Shown: piece by piece, positions 56,853 through 64,000 of the stretch
How the letters are laid out: each line of letters begins with the position of its first letter
How positions within the stretch are numbered: the stretch's first letter is position 1
Source of the DNA: Streptomyces sp. SA15
Lineage (GTDB): Bacteria > Actinomycetota > Actinomycetes > Streptomycetales > Streptomycetaceae
Length of the DNA stretch: 64,000 bases
Direction: 5' to 3'
Assembly: GCF_002291145.1 (NCBI RefSeq)
Contig: NZ_NTGE01000099.1
Span: 427,957-491,956, forward strand
Program-made: the position numbers and the translations under genes
Notes under the pieces: model-generated
What the model was told of the DNA's origin: nothing
Database searches by the model: none
The model's input: only the letters and a program-made list of their open reading frames with translations

Positions 56853-58679
56853 ATGGGGCACTACAAGTCGAATCTCCGCGACATCGAGTTCAACCTCTTC
56901 GAGGTGCTCGGGCGCGACAAGCTGTACGGCACCGGCCCGTTCGCGGAGATGGACACGGACACCGCGAAGTCCATCCTGGAGGAGCTGACGCGCCTCTCGG
57001 AGAAGGAGCTCGCGGAGTCCTTCGCGGACGCCGACCGCAACCCGCCGGTCTTCGACCCCGAGACGAACACCGCGCCGGTCCCGGAGTCCTTCAAGAAGAG
57101 CTACCAGGCCTACATGGACTCCGAGTACTGGCGCCTGGGCCTGCCCGAGGAGATCGGCGGCACGACGGCACCCCCGTCGCTGATCTGGTCGTACGCCGAG
57201 CTGATCCTGGGCGCGAACCCGGCCGTGTGGATGTACTCCTCCGGTCCGGCCTTCGCCGGGATCCTCTTCGACGAGGGCAACGACGTCCAGAAGAAGATCG
57301 CCCAGATCGCCGTCGAGAAGCAGTGGGGCTCGACGATGGTCCTCACCGAGCCGGACGCCGGCTCGGATGTGGGCGCCGGTCGCACCAAGGCGGTCCAGCA
57401 GGAGGACGGCTCCTGGCACATCGAGGGCGTCAAGCGCTTCATCACGTCCGGTGAGCACGACATGTCGGAGAACATCCTTCACTACGTGCTCGCGCGTCCC
57501 GAGGGTGCCGGCCCCGGCACCAAGGGCCTGTCCCTCTTCCTCGTACCGAAGTACCTGTTCGACTTCGAGACCGGCGAGCTGGGCGAGCGCAACGGCGTCT
57601 ACGCCACGAACGTCGAACACAAGATGGGCCTGAAGGCCTCCAACACCTGCGAGATGACCTTCGGCGACCGCCACCCGGCCAAGGGCTGGCTGATCGGCGA
57701 CAAGCACGACGGCATCCGCCAGATGTTCCGGATCATCGAGTTCGCGCGGATGATGGTCGGCACGAAGGCGATCTCCACACTGTCGACGGGCTACCTCAAC
57801 GCCCTCGAGTACGCCAAGGAGCGCGTCCAGGGTCCGGACCTCGCCAACTTCATGGACAAGACCGCGCCCAAGGTCACCATCACCCACCACCCCGACGTCC
57901 GCCGCGCGCTGATCACGCAGAAGGCGTACGCGGAGGGCATGCGCGCGCTGGTCCTCTACACCGCCTCGGTCCAGGACGCGATCGCGGTCAAGGAGGCGAG
58001 CGGCGAGGACGCCTCCACCGAGCACGCTCTCAACGACCTCCTCCTGCCGATCGTCAAGGGCTACGGCTCCGAGAAGGGCTACGAGCAGCTCGCCCAGTCG
58101 CTGCAGACCTTCGGCGGCTCCGGGTTCCTGCAGGAGTACCCGATCGAGCAGTACATCCGCGACGCCAAGATCGACACCCTGTACGAGGGCACGACCGCGA
58201 TCCAGGGCCAGGACTTCTTCTTCCGGAAGATCGTCCGCAACCAGGGCGCGGCGCTGAACTCCCTCGCCGAGGACATCAAGAAGTTCCTGGCGCTGGGCAC
58301 GGGCGGCGAGGAGCTCGCGGGTGCGCGTGAGCACCTCGCGAAGGCCGCCGTCGAGCTGGAGGCCATCGTCGGCCTGATGCTCACCGACCTCGCGGCCACC
58401 GAGCAGGACGTCAAGAACATCTACAAGGTGGGCCTCAACACCACCCGCCTGCTGATGGCCTCCGGGGACGTGGTCGTCGGCTACCTGCTGCTGAAGGGCG
58501 CCGCTGTGGCGGCAGACAAGCTGGAGCGAGCTTCCGCGAAGGACAAGGCCTTCTACACCGGCAAGATCGCGGCGGCGAAGTTCTTCGCGGCCAACGTCCT
58601 GCCCGGCGTGACCCTGGCCCGCAAGGTGGCCGAGGGCGTCGAGCTGGACCTGATGGAGCTGGACGAGGCAGCGTTCTAG
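56853..58679 (+). CDS. Acyl-CoA dehydrogenase
   Basis: 608 residues, the long form with C-terminal extra helical domain. LILGANPAVWMYSSGPAFAGIL, TMVLTEPDAGSDVGAGRTKA, GEKRFITSG-like GVKRFITSGEHD, MGLKASNTCEMTF, and IDTLYEGTTAIQGQDFFFRKI with the catalytic-base Glu. FAD-dependent fatty-acid beta-oxidation or related acyl-CoA oxidation, passing electrons to ETF. ATG 56853 is preferred: GGAG 9 nt upstream. Terminated by a strong hairpin. Confidence 0.95.
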   Translation: MGHYKSNLRDIEFNLFEVLGRDKLYGTGPFAEMDTDTAKSILEELTRLSEKELAESFADADRNPPVFDPETNTAPVPESFKKSYQAYMDSEYWRLGLPEEIGGTTAPPSLIWSYAELILGANPAVWMYSSGPAFAGILFDEGNDVQKKIAQIAVEKQWGSTMVLTEPDAGSDVGAGRTKAVQQEDGSWHIEGVKRFITSGEHDMSENILHYVLARPEGAGPGTKGLSLFLVPKYLFDFETGELGERNGVYATNVEHKMGLKASNTCEMTFGDRHPAKGWLIGDKHDGIRQMFRIIEFARMMVGTKAISTLSTGYLNALEYAKERVQGPDLANFMDKTAPKVTITHHPDVRRALITQKAYAEGMRALVLYTASVQDAIAVKEASGEDASTEHALNDLLLPIVKGYGSEKGYEQLAQSLQTFGGSGFLQEYPIEQYIRDAKIDTLYEGTTAIQGQDFFFRKIVRNQGAALNSLAEDIKKFLALGTGGEELAGAREHLAKAAVELEAIVGLMLTDLAATEQDVKNIYKVGLNTTRLLMASGDVVVGYLLLKGAAVAADKLERASAKDKAFYTGKIAAAKFFAANVLPGVTLARKVAEGVELDLMELDEAAF

Positions 58680-58702
58680 TCCCGGTCCCCATCGACACCT
58701 CA

Positions 58703-58739
58703 CGAGGGCCCGCTCCCGGCGGACGGGAGCGGGCCCTCG
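58703..58739 (+). terminator. Terminator hairpin after acyl-CoA dehydrogenase
   Basis: CGAGGGCCCGCTCCC pairs perfectly with GGGAGCGGGCCCTCG, 7-nt loop. Its 3' arm merges into the first unit of the 21-bp tandem repeat. Confidence 0.9.
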
Positions 58740-58965
58740 TACGTCGCTGACCGGTCCTCGTACGTCGCTGACCGGTCCTCGTACGCCGCTGACCGGTCCT
58801 CGTACGTCACTGACCGGTCCTCGTACGTCACTGACCGGTCCTCGTACGCCGCTGACCGGTGCTCGTACGCCGCTGACCAGTGCTCGTACGTCGCTGATGT
58901 GCCCCTCGTACGTCGTTGAGGTGAACCGCATCATCGTCCAGGTGAACCTCGTCGTCGTTAAGGTG
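58735..58965. repeat. 21-bp tandem repeat, 11 units
   Basis: Units of 'cctcgtacgtcgctgaccgg' + t; six almost identical, then progressively diverged (units 9-11 end ggtgaa) but keeping 21-bp register up to 5 bp before the ATG of the M18 gene. Fills the whole gap between the terminator and that gene. Confidence 0.9.
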
Positions 58966-58970
58966 AACCC

Positions 58971-60266
58971 ATGAGCGCACCCTCCCGCTTCGACCGCGGC
59001 CACACCGACGACCTCATGTCCTTCCTGACGGCGAGCCCCTCGCCGTACCACGCCGTGGCGAACGCCGCCGAGCGGCTGGAGAAGGCCGGCTTCCGCCAGG
59101 TCGCCGAGACGGACGCCTGGGACGGGTCGACCGGCGGCAAGTACGTGCTGCGCGGCGGAGCGATCATCGCGTGGTACGTCCCCGAGGGCGCCGCTCCGCA
59201 CACGCCGTTCCGGATCGTCGGCGCGCACACCGACTCCCCGAACCTGCGGGTCAAGCCGCTGCCCGACTTGGGGGCGCACGGCTGGCGGCAGGTCGCCGTG
59301 GAGATCTACGGCGGGCCGCTGATGAACTCCTGGCTCGACCGGGACCTGGGCCTCGCGGGCCGGCTCACCCTGCGGGACGGCTCGACGCGGCTGGTGAACG
59401 TGGACCGCCCGCTGCTGCGCGTCCCGCAACTCGCCATCCACCTGGACCGCTCCGCGTCGTCGGAGGGGCTGAAGCTGGACAAGCAGCGGCACCTGCAGCC
59501 CATCTGGGGGCTGGGCAACGACGTGCGCGACGGGGACCTGATCTCCTTCCTGGAGGAGGAGACCGGGATCGGCGCGGGCGAGGTCACCGGCTGGGACCTG
59601 ATGACCCACTCCGTGGAGCCGCCGGCCTACCTGGGCCGCGACAGGGAGCTGGTCGCCGGTCCGCGCATGGACAACCTGCTGTCGGTGCACGCCGGTGCGG
59701 CCGCGCTGGCGGCGATCGCCGGGGGTGAAGACCTGCCGTGCATCCCGGTGCTGGCCGCCTTCGACCACGAGGAGAACGGCTCGCAGTCGGACACGGGCGC
59801 GGACGGGCCGCTGCTCGGCAGCGTGCTGGAGCGTTCGGTGTTCGCGCGCGGAGGGTCGTACGAGGACCGGGCGAGAGCCTTCGCGGGGACCGTCTGTCTC
59901 TCCTCCGACACGGGCCACGCGGTCCACCCCAACTACGCGGAGCGGCACGACCCGACACACCACCCGCGCGTCAACGGCGGACCGATCCTGAAGGTCAACG
60001 TCAACAACCGCTACGCCACGGACGGTTCGGGCCGGGCCGTCTTCACCGCCGCCTGCGAGAAGGCGGACGTGCCCTTCCAGCACTTCGTCTCCAACAACTC
60101 CATGCCGTGCGGTACGACGATCGGCCCGATCACCGCGGCCCGCCACGGCATCCGGACCGTCGACATCGGCGTGGCGATCCTGTCGATGCACAGCGCCCGG
60201 GAGTTGTGCGGCGCCGACGACCCGCACCTGCTGACGAACGCGCTGGTGGCGTTCCTGGAGGGGTAA
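58971..60266 (+). CDS. M18-family aminopeptidase
   Basis: 431 residues. Metal ligands: VGAHTDSPNLRVKP (His, Asp), DHEENGSQS (Glu-Glu), SSDTGHAVHPNY (Asp) and a C-terminal His (ILSMHSAREL). Cytoplasmic dizinc exopeptidase releasing N-terminal, often acidic, residues. ATG 58971 is directly after the 21-bp repeat; GGTGAA 6 nt upstream is a weak SD derived from the repeat itself. Confidence 0.94.
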   Translation: MSAPSRFDRGHTDDLMSFLTASPSPYHAVANAAERLEKAGFRQVAETDAWDGSTGGKYVLRGGAIIAWYVPEGAAPHTPFRIVGAHTDSPNLRVKPLPDLGAHGWRQVAVEIYGGPLMNSWLDRDLGLAGRLTLRDGSTRLVNVDRPLLRVPQLAIHLDRSASSEGLKLDKQRHLQPIWGLGNDVRDGDLISFLEEETGIGAGEVTGWDLMTHSVEPPAYLGRDRELVAGPRMDNLLSVHAGAAALAAIAGGEDLPCIPVLAAFDHEENGSQSDTGADGPLLGSVLERSVFARGGSYEDRARAFAGTVCLSSDTGHAVHPNYAERHDPTHHPRVNGGPILKVNVNNRYATDGSGRAVFTAACEKADVPFQHFVSNNSMPCGTTIGPITAARHGIRTVDIGVAILSMHSARELCGADDPHLLTNALVAFLEG

Positions 60267-60363
60267 GGCCTTCCTGGAAAGCACTGCTGTCGCATGGGCG
60301 TTGCCGGCGGGGGTACCCGGGCGGCGGACCGGAACGACCGGACCGCACAGGGAGGCGACACTC

Positions 60364-60615
60364 ATGGGCCTCGGCGGATGCATCATCCTCATCGCCGTGG
60401 GAGCCATCCTCACGTTCGCGACCGACTGGGAGATGCAGGGGGTCAATCTCGACCTGGTCGGCATCATCCTGATGGTCGTCGGATTGATCGGCGTCAGCAC
60501 CTTCAGCAGCATCGCGCGTCGTCGGCGGGTCGTGATGCCACCCACAACGCCGGTCGTCGAGGAGGAACGGCACCACAGCCGTCGGGACGGATACAGGGAC
60601 GGTTACGGCATCTGA
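60364..60615 (+). CDS. Small membrane protein, DUF6458-like
   Basis: 83 residues with two helices (GLGGCIILIAVGAILTFATDW and LVGIILMVVGLIGVSTF) and a basic tail RRDGYRDGYG. The pattern matches a small actinobacterial membrane family (DUF6458, recalled). ATG 60364 follows GGGAGG. Function unknown. Confidence 0.75.
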   Translation: MGLGGCIILIAVGAILTFATDWEMQGVNLDLVGIILMVVGLIGVSTFSSIARRRRVVMPPTTPVVEEERHHSRRDGYRDGYGI

Positions 60616-60845
60616 ACCCGATCCGATGACCGGATCCGATGACCGGATCCGATGAATCGGATCTGATCCGTCGTCACGAACAGGGCTCACAGGGCAAAAA
60701 GAGACAACCGTGAGCAGTCCGTTACTCGGGACGACTTGTCGGATTGTAGGGAAATCGTGAAGAGTAGGGAGGTCCCAGGGGCCCGGGGGGTGTGCGGTAC
60801 CGGGTCCTGCTTGTTGCGCATGCTTCGTACCAGGGGGGTACCGCC
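60616..60845. other. Intergenic region before glycosyltransferase
   Basis: 230 bp without a gene. Begins with a ccgatgaccggat direct repeat (60619-60650). Presumably holds the glycosyltransferase promoter. Confidence 0.45.
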
Positions 60846-61994
60846 ATGCTCGACCTCGCGGTACCCGGCGGCCCTCGGCCGCGCGGCGCGCGTCGGCACG
60901 CCGCCCGCCGTGCCCACGCCGCCCCCGAGCAACCGGTCGGCAGACCGCGCCTCGCGGTCCTGATACCGGCCCACAACGAAGCGGACCGCATCGCCGCCGC
61001 CATCGACGGCCTGTGGCAGCAGACCCGGCGCCCCGACCTGATCGTGGTGGTCGCCGACAACTGCACCGACGACACCGCCACCGTCGCCATGGCCCACGGC
61101 GCCCAGGTCTTCCACACGCAGGGCAACGCCCACAAGAAGGCCGGCGCCCTCAACCAGGCCATCGCCTGGATGCTGCCGCACCTGGACGACCGCGACCTGC
61201 TGCTGGTGCAGGACGCCGACACCGTGCTCAACCCGTGGTTCGCCGAGACCGCCCTCGCCACCTTCAACCGCAGGGTCGGCGCCGTCGGCGGGATCTTCTA
61301 CGGCGAGCAGGGCGGCGGCTTCCTCGGCCTGCTCCAGCGCATGGAGTTCCACCGCTACGCGTGGGAACTGGAGCGCACCGGCGGCAAGGCGCAGGTCCTC
61401 ACCGGCACCGGCACGATGTTCCGCGCCCGCGTCCTGCGCGAGGTGCGCACCGCCCGCCGCGCCGGGGTGATCGGCGGCGGCACCGGCTACTACAGCCTCG
61501 CCTCGCTCACCGAGGACGACGAGATGACCAAGGCGGTCAAGACCCTCGGCTACCGGGCCATGTCCCCGGTCGGCTGCGAGGTCACCACCGAGGTCATGCC
61601 CACACTCGGCAAACTGTGGCACCAGCGCCTGCGCTGGCAGCGCGGCGCCCTGGAGAACCTGCGCGACTACGGCTGGACACGGGTCACCGCCCGCTACTTC
61701 CTCCAGCAGTTCCTGATGGGCTTCGGCGCGCTGTCGTTCCTGATCTACCTCGTCTACATGACGACCTACACGACGCTGTACGGCTGGCCCGGCTTCTCGC
61801 CGTTCTGGACCGCGATCGGCCTGATCTTCATGGTCGAGAAGACCGTCTCCGTGCGCCGCGCCGGCCCCAGGGCCGTCCTGGTAGCGGCGCTGATGATCCC
61901 GGAGATGCTCTACGACCTCTTCCAGCACGCCGTCTACTTCTCCTCGCTGTGGGGGCTGTTGCGCCGCAGCGAGGAGAAGTGGGTGGCCACATGA
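60846..61994 (+). CDS. Membrane glycosyltransferase family 2 (processive type)
   Basis: 382 residues. VLIPAHNEADRIAAAIDGL starts the GT-A domain; QDADTVLNP (DxD), LTEDDEMTK (TED) and QRLRWQRG (QxxRW) are the marks of processive cellulose/hyaluronan/PNAG-like synthases. Two to three helices at the C-terminus (FGALSFLIYLVYMTT, PFWTAIGLIFMVEK). Exports a polysaccharide or oligosaccharide; product unknown. ATG 60846 follows GGGGGG. Its TGA overlaps a 10-codon ORF (ATGA). Confidence 0.88.
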   Translation: MLDLAVPGGPRPRGARRHAARRAHAAPEQPVGRPRLAVLIPAHNEADRIAAAIDGLWQQTRRPDLIVVVADNCTDDTATVAMAHGAQVFHTQGNAHKKAGALNQAIAWMLPHLDDRDLLLVQDADTVLNPWFAETALATFNRRVGAVGGIFYGEQGGGFLGLLQRMEFHRYAWELERTGGKAQVLTGTGTMFRARVLREVRTARRAGVIGGGTGYYSLASLTEDDEMTKAVKTLGYRAMSPVGCEVTTEVMPTLGKLWHQRLRWQRGALENLRDYGWTRVTARYFLQQFLMGFGALSFLIYLVYMTTYTTLYGWPGFSPFWTAIGLIFMVEKTVSVRRAGPRAVLVAALMIPEMLYDLFQHAVYFSSLWGLLRRSEEKWVAT

Positions 61995-62023
61995 CCCACC
62001 CCCCGCACACCAACACCCGCTAG
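61991..62023 (+). CDS. Possible 10-codon upstream ORF
   Basis: ATGACC... to TAG, overlapping the glycosyltransferase stop by ATGA; its TAG lies inside the TAGGAG ribosome site of the next small gene. It could couple translation of both genes, or be chance. Confidence 0.3.
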   Translation: MTHPPHTNTR

Positions 62024-62033
62024 GAGAAACACG

Positions 62034-62198
62034 ATGTACGGAAGAGTGATCGGCGCCGGCACCACCGGCGCGGGCGGCGCCACCCTGGCCGCCACCGGCC
62101 TGTGGCTGAACAGCCTGGCGCTGCTGGTCACGGCCACCACGATGGTGGCCGCGGGCATGGCGCTGTACAAGCTGGCACCGCGCCCGCGGCGCCGCTAG
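62034..62198 (+). CDS. Small hydrophobic membrane peptide (54 aa)
   Basis: YGRVIGAGTTGAGGATLAATGLWLNSLALLVTATTMVAAGMALYKLAPRPRRR (in part): one or two helices with a basic end. GGAG lies 8 nt upstream of ATG 62034, 39 nt after the glycosyltransferase stop, so likely the same operon; may be an accessory subunit. Confidence 0.65.
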   Translation: MYGRVIGAGTTGAGGATLAATGLWLNSLALLVTATTMVAAGMALYKLAPRPRRR

Positions 62199-62239
62199 GG
62201 CCTCGCCCGCGCCGCCGCCGGGCCTCGACGGCTACGGGG

Positions 62240-62641
62240 TCAGGCCAGCGCGTGCCCCGTAGTCGCGTCCACATGGCCCGGTACCTCGTCGTGGCGGTCG
62301 CCGACGGTGGAGGTGCCGGTCGGTTCGAGGACGAGGATCTCGGTGGGGACGGGAGCGTACGGCTTGTGCTCGGTGCCGCGCGGGACCGTGAAGACGGCGC
62401 CCCGGGGCAGGACGACCGTGCGCTCGCCGGCCGTCTCGCGCAGGGCGATGTGCAGCTCGCCGTCCAGGACCAGGAAGAACTCGTCGGTGTGGTCGTGGAC
62501 GTGCCAGAGGTGCTCGCCCTCGACCTTGGCGACGCGGACGTCGTAGTCGTTGACGGTGGTGACGATGCGGGGGCTCCAGCGGTCGGTGAAGGTGGCGAGG
62601 GCCTGGGCGAGGGAGATGGGTTCGCTGCTCATGTCCGTCAT
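62240..62641 (-). CDS. Cupin-domain protein
   Basis: 133 residues. GEHLWHVHDHTDEFFLVLDGELHIAL and LPRGAVFTVPRGTEHKPYA are cupin motifs 1 and 2 with the His/Glu metal ligands. A small metal-binding beta-barrel enzyme or sensor. ATG 62641 (or 62632); divergent from the GlxA-type regulator with only 44 bp between, so probably its target. Confidence 0.88.
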   Translation of the reverse strand: MTDMSSEPISLAQALATFTDRWSPRIVTTVNDYDVRVAKVEGEHLWHVHDHTDEFFLVLDGELHIALRETAGERTVVLPRGAVFTVPRGTEHKPYAPVPTEILVLEPTGTSTVGDRHDEVPGHVDATTGHALA

Positions 62642-62685
62642 CGTCGGGGGTGGTCCGGGGCGCGCACGAGTGCTAGGAATCGCAC

Positions 62686-63684
62686 ATGCCGCAAGGATCC
62701 TCGCACCGCCCGCACAAGGTCGCCGTGATCGTGGACGAAGGCACCAACCCCTTCGAGGTCGGTGTCGCCACCGAGCTGTTCGGACTGCCCCGTCCCGAGC
62801 TCGGGCTGCCCGGGCCGCTGTACGAGGTCATGCTGTGCACGCCCGTGCCCGAGGTGCGGATTAACCACGGCTTCTTCACCGTGACCGGTGTGCACGGCCT
62901 GGCCGCCGTGGACAGGGCCGACACCCTCGTCGTACCGGGCCGGCCCGACAACGTCGTACCGCGCGGCCCCGCCGTCCTGGACGCCATCCGGCGCACCCAC
63001 GCGCGCGGGGCGCGCGTCATGAGCTTCTGCACGGGTACCTTCGCGCTCGCCGAGGCCGGTCTGCTCGACGGCCGCCGGGCCACCACCCACTGGATGTGGG
63101 CCGACACCTTCCGGGAGCTGCACCCGAAGGTGCGGCTGGAGCCGGACGTGCTCTTCGTCGACGAGGGCGACGTCCTGACCGCCGCGGGGAGCGCGGCCGC
63201 GCTCGACCTGGGGCTGTACGTCGTACGGCGCGACCACGGCGCCGAGATCGCCAACATGGTGTCCCGCCGGCTGGTGTTCGCCGCGCACCGGGACGGCGGA
63301 CAGCGGCAGTTCGTGGAGCGGCCGGTGCCGGACGTGCCCGACGAGTCGCTGGGGCCCGTGCTGGCGTGGGCGCAGGAACGCCTGGGGGAGCCGTTGACGG
63401 TGGCGGACCTGGCGGCGCGGGCGGCGGTCAGCCCCGCGACGCTGCACCGGCGCTTCCGCGCCCAGCTCGGTACGACCCCGCTGGCCTGGCTGACGGGGGA
63501 GAGGGTGGCGCTGGCCTGCCGGCTGATCGAGCGGGGGGAGGAGCGGCTGGACGTGGTGGCCGAGAGGAGCGGTTTGGGAACAGCCGCGAACCTCCGGGCG
63601 CGGCTGCGGCGGGTGACCGGGCTGAGCCCGTCGGCCTACCGGCGGCGTTTCGGACCGGGCGGCGGGGAAGCCCTGGTGTCATGA
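62686..63684 (+). CDS. GlxA-family AraC-type regulator
   Basis: 332 residues. DJ-1/PfpI-like N-terminal domain (VAVIVDEGTNPFEVGVATELFGLP, MSFCTGTFALAEAGLLDGRRATTHW with the elbow Cys) and a C-terminal AraC HTH (about 235-325: PLTVADLAARAAVSPATLHRRFRAQLGTTPLAWLTGERVALACRLIERG...GLSPSAYRRRF). Transcription activator or repressor; ligand unknown. Likely controls the divergent cupin gene. Its stop overlaps the next start by ATGA. Confidence 0.92.
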   Translation: MPQGSSHRPHKVAVIVDEGTNPFEVGVATELFGLPRPELGLPGPLYEVMLCTPVPEVRINHGFFTVTGVHGLAAVDRADTLVVPGRPDNVVPRGPAVLDAIRRTHARGARVMSFCTGTFALAEAGLLDGRRATTHWMWADTFRELHPKVRLEPDVLFVDEGDVLTAAGSAAALDLGLYVVRRDHGAEIANMVSRRLVFAAHRDGGQRQFVERPVPDVPDESLGPVLAWAQERLGEPLTVADLAARAAVSPATLHRRFRAQLGTTPLAWLTGERVALACRLIERGEERLDVVAERSGLGTAANLRARLRRVTGLSPSAYRRRFGPGGGEALVS

Positions 63685-64000
63685 GATTCCTCGTACGCGA
63701 CCGGATCCTCGGCATCGGTGACGACTACTGGATCGAGGACGACCGCGGCAACAGGGTCTTCCTCGTCGACGGCAAGGCCATGCGGCTGCGGGACACCTTC
63801 GAGCTGAAGGACACGCACGGGCGCGTCCTGATCGACATCCACCAGAAGATGTTCGCCCTGCGGGACACGATGGTGATCGAGCGGGACGGCGAGCCGCTCG
63901 CGCGGATCAGGCGGAAACGGCTGTCGTTGCTGCGCAACCACTATCGGGTGTCCCTGGCGGACGGCAGCACGGAACTCGACGTCAGCGGCAAGATCCTCGA
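63681..64000 (+). CDS. LURP-one-related / scramblase-like protein (3' end outside window)
   Basis: 107 residues visible. FLVRDRILGIGDDYWIEDDRGNRVFLVDGKAMRLRDTFELKD, then HGRVLIDIHQKMFALRDTMVIERDGEPLARIRRKRLSLLRNHYRV fits the LURP/tubby-like beta-barrel (DUF567). Role unknown in bacteria. ATG 63681 overlaps the regulator stop, so co-translation is likely. The protein continues past the window. Confidence 0.85.
   Translation, partial: MRFLVRDRILGIGDDYWIEDDRGNRVFLVDGKAMRLRDTFELKDTHGRVLIDIHQKMFALRDTMVIERDGEPLARIRRKRLSLLRNHYRVSLADGSTELDVSGKIL

Noticed and set aside
58735..58965. CRISPR array
   Set aside because: Units are head-to-tail 21-bp repeats without unique spacers and no cas genes are near.
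56802..60545. 1247-aa open frame on the minus strand across the acyl-CoA dehydrogenase and M18 genes
   Set aside because: Shadow of two clear genes; open because of GC bias and the stop-free 21-bp repeat (VRGPVSD repeats).

Overview
The window is Streptomyces chromosomal DNA. Support: very high GC with G/C-biased third codon positions, GTG/TTG starts, Tat and lipobox signals, an LAETG sortase substrate, GAF-ANTAR, SpoIIE-type PP2C and XRE-TPR regulators, only three in-frame TTA codons noticed by eye, and the Streptomyces 'cttcgctcgagcgg' dispersed repeat. The metG...aspS block and a perfect 14-bp ParB-binding parS site in front of aspS suggest the core, origin-proximal part of the chromosome (inference).

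Layout. 0-6.5 kb: 3' part of a DPM-type glycosyltransferase, small membrane/secreted proteins, a GyrI-like protein, a GH13 alpha-glucosidase and an LAETG cell-wall protein. 6.5-11.4 kb: a long hairpin repeat, a cobalamin riboswitch driving a Ni/Co permease, a nucleoside hydrolase, and a short threonyl-tRNA-synthetase paralogue preceded by a Thr-Thr-Thr leader peptide and a terminator (an attenuator). 11.4-21.8 kb: regulators and signalling proteins (GAF-ANTAR, XRE-TPR with a divergent small secreted peptide, PP2C), Uma2, NPP1, M20. 21.7-28.3 kb: MocR regulator/alpha-beta hydrolase pair, FUSC transporter, PhoX phosphatase with a PHO box. 28.5-35 kb: VWA protein, metG, a frameshifted F420-type oxidoreductase, pectate lyase with tandem TTA codons, PH-domain protein.

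35-41 kb is an accessory scar-rich islet: second copy of the hairpin repeat, IS21-like end repeats, an overlapping two-gene cassette sharing a YQAxxDQ motif, an IS5-type remnant abutting its stop codon, a hydrolase with its nucleophile replaced by Asn, and a back-to-back pair of C-terminal gene remnants. 41-47 kb: large S8 protease between two related hairpins, MFS permease, Tat-exported intradiol dioxygenase. 47-64 kb is mostly core: aspS with parS, a multidomain PP2C phosphatase convergent with an AI-2E permease, a broken BRO gene, pirin, a deleted tetR/MFS pair, SseB, a second exported dioxygenase, acyl-CoA dehydrogenase, a 21-bp tandem repeat, M18 aminopeptidase, glycosyltransferase, cupin, GlxA-type regulator and a LURP-like protein running off the end.

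The most notable items are RNA- and repeat-level: (i) the putative ribosome-mediated attenuator of the ThrRS paralogue; (ii) a dispersed repeat sitting in a peripheral arm of the B12 riboswitch; (iii) a related ~110-bp palindromic element translated in the same frame inside two unrelated proteins (VWA and S8 protease), reminiscent of protein-coding palindromic elements; (iv) two copies of an ~84-bp hairpin with a compensatory base-pair change; (v) candidate peptide- or motif-based signalling pairs (XRE-TPR/secreted peptide; YQAxxDQ cassette).
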